A program made the position numbers and the translations under genes. From positions 12,890 to 37,519 of the forward strand of contig DKVI01000112.1 of NCBI GenBank assembly GCA_002491115.1: DNA of 24,630 nucleotides, in the 5' to 3' direction. The notes beneath the pieces were generated by a model that saw only the letters and a program-made list of their open reading frames with translations, made no database searches and was not told where the DNA came from. This document shows positions 21,608 to 24,630 of this stretch, piece after piece (positions within the stretch are counted from its first letter, which is position 1; each line of letters opens with the position of its first letter). The stretch is from Lachnospiraceae bacterium UBA7182. Its GTDB lineage: Bacteria; Bacillota; Clostridia; Lachnospirales; Lachnospiraceae.

Positions 21608-21835
21608 ATGTTATGTATGAAATGTGGGGCAAATGCTGACAAAGGATATACAACAGATGTTACAGACTTGGGAAATTGCCTCGTGATCGTGCGGAATGTT
21701 CCCTGTTATAAATGTGCTGAATGTAACGAAGTGATATATACAGCTGACGTGGTAAAAAAACTGGAAAATATTGTTCAACAGGCGAAGAAATTGATGCAGG
21801 AGATTGCTATTATTGACTATGAAAAGGCTGCTTGA
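21608..21835 (+). CDS. YgiT/MqsA-type zinc-finger antitoxin
   Basis: This 75-residue protein has two CxxC-type pairs, CMKCG near residue 3 and CYKCAEC near residue 37, as in the zinc-binding N-terminal domain of MqsA/YgiT. VVKKLENIVQQAKKL follows and is likely a helix. It lacks the C-terminal helix-turn-helix of full MqsA, which is usual for the short form paired with DUF4258 toxins. AAAGGAG (21592-21598) gives a good ribosome site nine bases before ATG 21608. Its toxin partner lies directly upstream, the order seen in mqsRA-like operons. Confidence 0.85.
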   Translation: MLCMKCGANADKGYTTDVTDLGNCLVIVRNVPCYKCAECNEVIYTADVVKKLENIVQQAKKLMQEIAIIDYEKAA

Positions 21836-21902
21836 GTATGTATATACACATATTTGAAAAAAGCAGAGTGATGGATAATGAGCGTAATACAGGAAAGAGC
21901 GT

Positions 21903-23174
21903 ATGAAAAAAGTCATGATACCGATCGGAGAAGAAAATTTTGAGAAAATCCGCACCAGAGGATTTCATTATATTGATAAAACGAGACTGATTCAGGAACT
22001 TGTGGAAGATTCTTTTACTGTGAATCTGATTACGCGGCCCCGGCGTTTTGGAAAAACGCTGGCAATGAGCATGCTGAAAAATTTTTTTGACATACGAAAA
22101 GACAGCCGGAAACTTTTTGAAGGCCTGGAAATCACAAAGCATGAAACAATCTGCCGGGAATGGATGAACCAGTATCCGGTATTGTTTTTATCTTTTAAAG
22201 ATATAGCGAACAGCAAATATGCAGATGCCTGCAATCAGCTGGCCTTTAACCTGTCCAGTCTCTGTATAGAACACGAATATTTAAAAGACAGTGACAAAGT
22301 TGACAAAGTTGACAAGAACTGTTTTGAACGCCTGATGGAACGAACGGCTGATCGGACAGAAGTGGATAACAGTCTGTTTATCCTTACGCGTATGTTGTAC
22401 ATGCATTATGGCAGGCCGGTGATCCTTCTGATTGACGAGTATGACGTGCCTCTGGCGAAAGCAAGTGAATATGGATACTACGAAGAAATGCTCGACAGGA
22501 TTCGCACAATCATGAGTGTGGTCTTTAAGACCAATGATTTCCTGCAGTTTGCCGTAGTTACAGGCTGTCTGCGGCTGGCAAAAGAGAGTATTTTTACAGG
22601 AACCAATCATTTTAAAATAAACTCCATCGCAGGAAAGCGTTATCTTGACTGCTTTGGCTTTACCGCGGCGGAAACAGACCGCATTTTAAAGGATACCGGA
22701 TGCTCGGACAAAGCCGCTGCCTTGCAAAGCTGGTATGACGGGTATCACTTTGGCATATATGATATTTACTGCCCGTGGGATGTGTTAAACTATGTAAGCG
22801 ATCTTATGAAAGATCCAAAGATCGTTCCGGAAAGTTACTGGAAGGACACCAGCCATAATGACATTATCAGGAAATTTGTAGGCAGAGAGGATATGGACAT
22901 AAGCGAACAGCTGGAGGCGCTTCTGTCCGGTCGTTCGGTCTGTGTGGAAATCAGGGAGGACACGAATTATAATTTTGCGCAGGCAACGGAGGCGGACCTG
23001 TGGAGTATTCTTTATTTTACCGGTTATCTGACAGCGGTAAGAACTGATGATCAGATTCAGGAGTCAAAAGACGGAAGAATTTTTCTGACTATACCTAATA
23101 AGGAAATAAAAACAATTTTTGATGATGCGATTGTGGAGCGATTTAAGGAGGATATTGAACTGAAAAAGGTGTGA
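21903..23174 (+). CDS. AAA-ATPase-like protein, nuclease end missing
   Basis: This 423-residue protein belongs to the AAA-ATPase-like family (PF09820) that normally ends in a PD-(D/E)XK nuclease domain (PF08011), at about 520-600 residues. The N-terminal IGEENFEKIRTRGFHYIDKT, the Walker A variant RPRRFGKT (45-52), the Walker B IDEYD (D178, E179), and a later SWYDGYHFG stretch with SYWKDTS are typical. It stops after IPNKEIKTIFDDAIVERFKE, where the nuclease domain would normally follow, so the C-terminal 100 or more residues are missing. A 9-base repeat (GACAAAGTT, near 22293-22310) encodes DKVDK. AGGAAAG lies just before ATG 21903. The next gene overlaps its stop. The family is abundant in gut bacteria and its function is poorly known. 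Confidence 0.83.
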   Translation: MKKVMIPIGEENFEKIRTRGFHYIDKTRLIQELVEDSFTVNLITRPRRFGKTLAMSMLKNFFDIRKDSRKLFEGLEITKHETICREWMNQYPVLFLSFKDIANSKYADACNQLAFNLSSLCIEHEYLKDSDKVDKVDKNCFERLMERTADRTEVDNSLFILTRMLYMHYGRPVILLIDEYDVPLAKASEYGYYEEMLDRIRTIMSVVFKTNDFLQFAVVTGCLRLAKESIFTGTNHFKINSIAGKRYLDCFGFTAAETDRILKDTGCSDKAAALQSWYDGYHFGIYDIYCPWDVLNYVSDLMKDPKIVPESYWKDTSHNDIIRKFVGREDMDISEQLEALLSGRSVCVEIREDTNYNFAQATEADLWSILYFTGYLTAVRTDDQIQESKDGRIFLTIPNKEIKTIFDDAIVERFKEDIELKKV

Positions 23175-23176
23175 GC

Positions 23177-24630
23177 ATGAGAAAAAGGTTTAATGTGAAC
23201 GGCGTCTGTTATCCGGATGAACATTATATGGTGAATATTAACAGCCGTCTGGAAATAATAAAAACACTGGTGGATGAGGGAAAATACTTTGTTATGAACC
23301 GGGCAAGGCAGTATGGAAAGACGACCACGCTTACAATGCTTGCCCGGAGGTTGTCGCAGGCATATCAGGTTTTTTTCATCAGTTTTGAGGGCTTAGGGGA
23401 TGCGGCATATATAGATGAGAAGGCATTTTGCCGGCGTGTGTGCGGGTTGCTGTATGATACCATATATTATGAAGAGACAGGTAGTGTTACAGAGCAGATA
23501 CGGGAAACATGCTGTCAGATGAGTCAGAAAGACGCAGAGGTGGATCTTCGTATTCTTTCTAATTTTTTCTCGCGTATCTGTATGGAATCGGACAGACCGG
23601 TAGTGTTGATGATTGATGAAGTCGATCAGGCGTCCGGCCAGGATATTTTCCTGAGTTTTCTCGGAATGCTAAGAGACAAATACATGAAACGCAGAAGCAG
23701 GCCGACATTTCGTTCGGTAATCCTCGCCGGTGTATATGATATTAAAAATCTGAAAATAAAGATACGAAAAGGGGAAGAACCACAGTATAACAGTCCGTGG
23801 AATATAGCGGAAAAGTTTACTGTTGATATGCGTTTTTCTAAAAATGATATCCGCGGAATGCTGGAAGAATACAGAGATGATTTGAATTTGGAGATGGATA
23901 CAGAATACATCGCGCAGATGATTTATGACTATACGGGAGGATATCCGTTCCTGACCTCCCGTATCTGTCAGCTGGCGGACGAATCTGAATCAGGGCATGC
24001 GGTTTCATGGACAAAAGAAGGAATCCTTAAAGCGGTAAAGACAATCCTGGAAGAAAAAAACACGTTGTTTGACGATATGGGAAAGAAGCTGACGGATGTT
24101 CCGGAACTGGATCAGATGCTCCGTTCCATTTTATTTAACGGAAAAAAGATTCCCTACAGTCCGGACGACCATGCGACAGAGCTTGGAATGATGTTCGGGT
24201 ATCTGAATAACGAAGAGGGAATCGTGACGATTTCCAACCGAATATTTGAGACAAGATTATATAACCGTTATCTTTCAGAAAGCGTAAAAAAGAGCGCGAT
24301 AGCCGACGAGGCCAGTATTGGGAAAAATCAGTTTGTGGCGGACGGCGTATCTTTTTGACATATCTGCAGCCGATTATCAACGGAACCGGTAATTATTATA
24401 TTGAAGCAAGGACCAGGGATATGAGGCGGACTGATGTAATCGTAGATTACCATGGCAGGCAATATGTGATCGAGATGAAAATTTGGCATGGCAACGAATA
24501 CAACCACCGCGGCGAACTGCAGCTGGCGGGATATCTGGATGACTATGGACTGGATCAGGGGTATCTTGTCAGCTTTAATTTTAATAAGAATAAAAAGGCA
24601 GAGTTGAATAAAAGTTTCCCAAATTGCCGT
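23177..24630 (+). pseudogene. AAA-ATPase/PD-(D/E)XK nuclease gene with deletion and frameshift (3' end outside window)
   Basis: This is a second AAA-ATPase of the nuclease-linked group: Walker A RARQYGKTTT, Walker B LMIDEVDQ, YTGGYPFLTSRICQ, and FGYLNNEEG with RIFETRLYNRYL. ATG 23177 follows AAGGTG; GTG 23171 overlapping the previous stop is an alternative. The open frame ends at TGA 24356. Clear nuclease-domain sequence then continues in another frame: LQPIINGTGNYYIEARTRD, DVIVDYHGRQYVIEMKIWHG (D...ExK site) and GYLVSFNFN. One extra T in the T run at about 24350-24354 would restore the frame. Relatives also carry about 40-50 residues between QFVADG and the IINGTG motif, so a deletion is likely as well. 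An error in the T run cannot be excluded for the frameshift. Confidence 0.8.

Noticed and set aside
21839..21848. TGTATATACA palindrome before the first AAA gene as an operator
   Set aside because: Short AT-only palindrome, not positioned at any recognisable promoter; likely chance.
24343..24358. Programmed -1 ribosomal frameshift at the T run
   Set aside because: The zero-frame codons TCT TTT do not form a proper X-XXY-YYZ slippery site, and the family spacing suggests a deletion too; a mutation or read error fits better.
1..24630. CRISPR arrays, tRNA or rRNA genes, complete insertion sequences
   Set aside because: No spaced direct-repeat array, cloverleaf or transposase-like frame was seen on either strand.

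Overview
The window (about 24.6 kb, moderate GC) looks like chromosome from a gut-type Clostridia, most likely Lachnospiraceae. The reasons are the rpsB-tsf pair, strong AGGAG-type ribosome sites, GTG and TTG starts, a Bacillus-type LexA box, a C1A peptidase with fibronectin and YTG repeats, and a lipoprotein barnase. I assign no species. Functions come from motifs recognised by eye; no database search was run.

Layout. (1) 1-1451: the end of rpsB, then tsf. (2) 1500-2618: a decayed Doc/Fic toxin remnant, then a small protein of 11-residue amphipathic repeats overlapping a four-helix membrane protein. (3) 2836-4162: a response-regulator receiver fused to a small alarmone synthetase, a 68-residue protein and a clear terminator. 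(4) 4319-8610: a phosphonate operon with three genes. They encode a fusion of two nucleotidyltransferase domains with PEP mutase, an iron-type alcohol dehydrogenase, and phosphonopyruvate decarboxylase. The route predicted is PEP to phosphonopyruvate to phosphonoacetaldehyde to 2-hydroxyethylphosphonate, with nucleotidyl activation. (5) 8730-9591: an XRE regulator and a membrane protein behind a promoter carrying a perfect inverted repeat. (6) 9617-11775: a radical SAM protein and its DUF4130 partner, with a LexA-type box inside the promoter. (7) 11886-17093: a secreted 1735-residue papain-like surface protein. It is followed at 17111-17218 by a decayed second copy of the 3' end of the DUF4130 gene, so the protease gene sits between two diverged copies of the same gene end. 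(8) 17478-17702: an HPr-like protein without the phosphorylatable histidine. (9) 17830-20574: a large membrane protein, a lipoprotein ending in a barnase domain, and a barstar inhibitor, apparently one operon. (10) 20579-24630: a degraded region with a polysaccharide deacetylase lacking its N-terminus, a DUF4258/MqsA-like toxin-antitoxin pair, and two adjacent AAA-ATPase genes of the PD-(D/E)XK-linked family. The first AAA gene lacks the nuclease end; the second is deleted, frameshifted and cut by the window end.

The most notable points are the receiver-alarmone synthetase fusion, the triple-domain PEP mutase with a reductase in place of a transaminase, the membrane-tethered barnase with its barstar, the SOS box on the radical SAM/DUF4130 operon, and the duplicated DUF4130 end flanking the protease gene. 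No rRNA, tRNA, CRISPR array or complete insertion sequence was seen.
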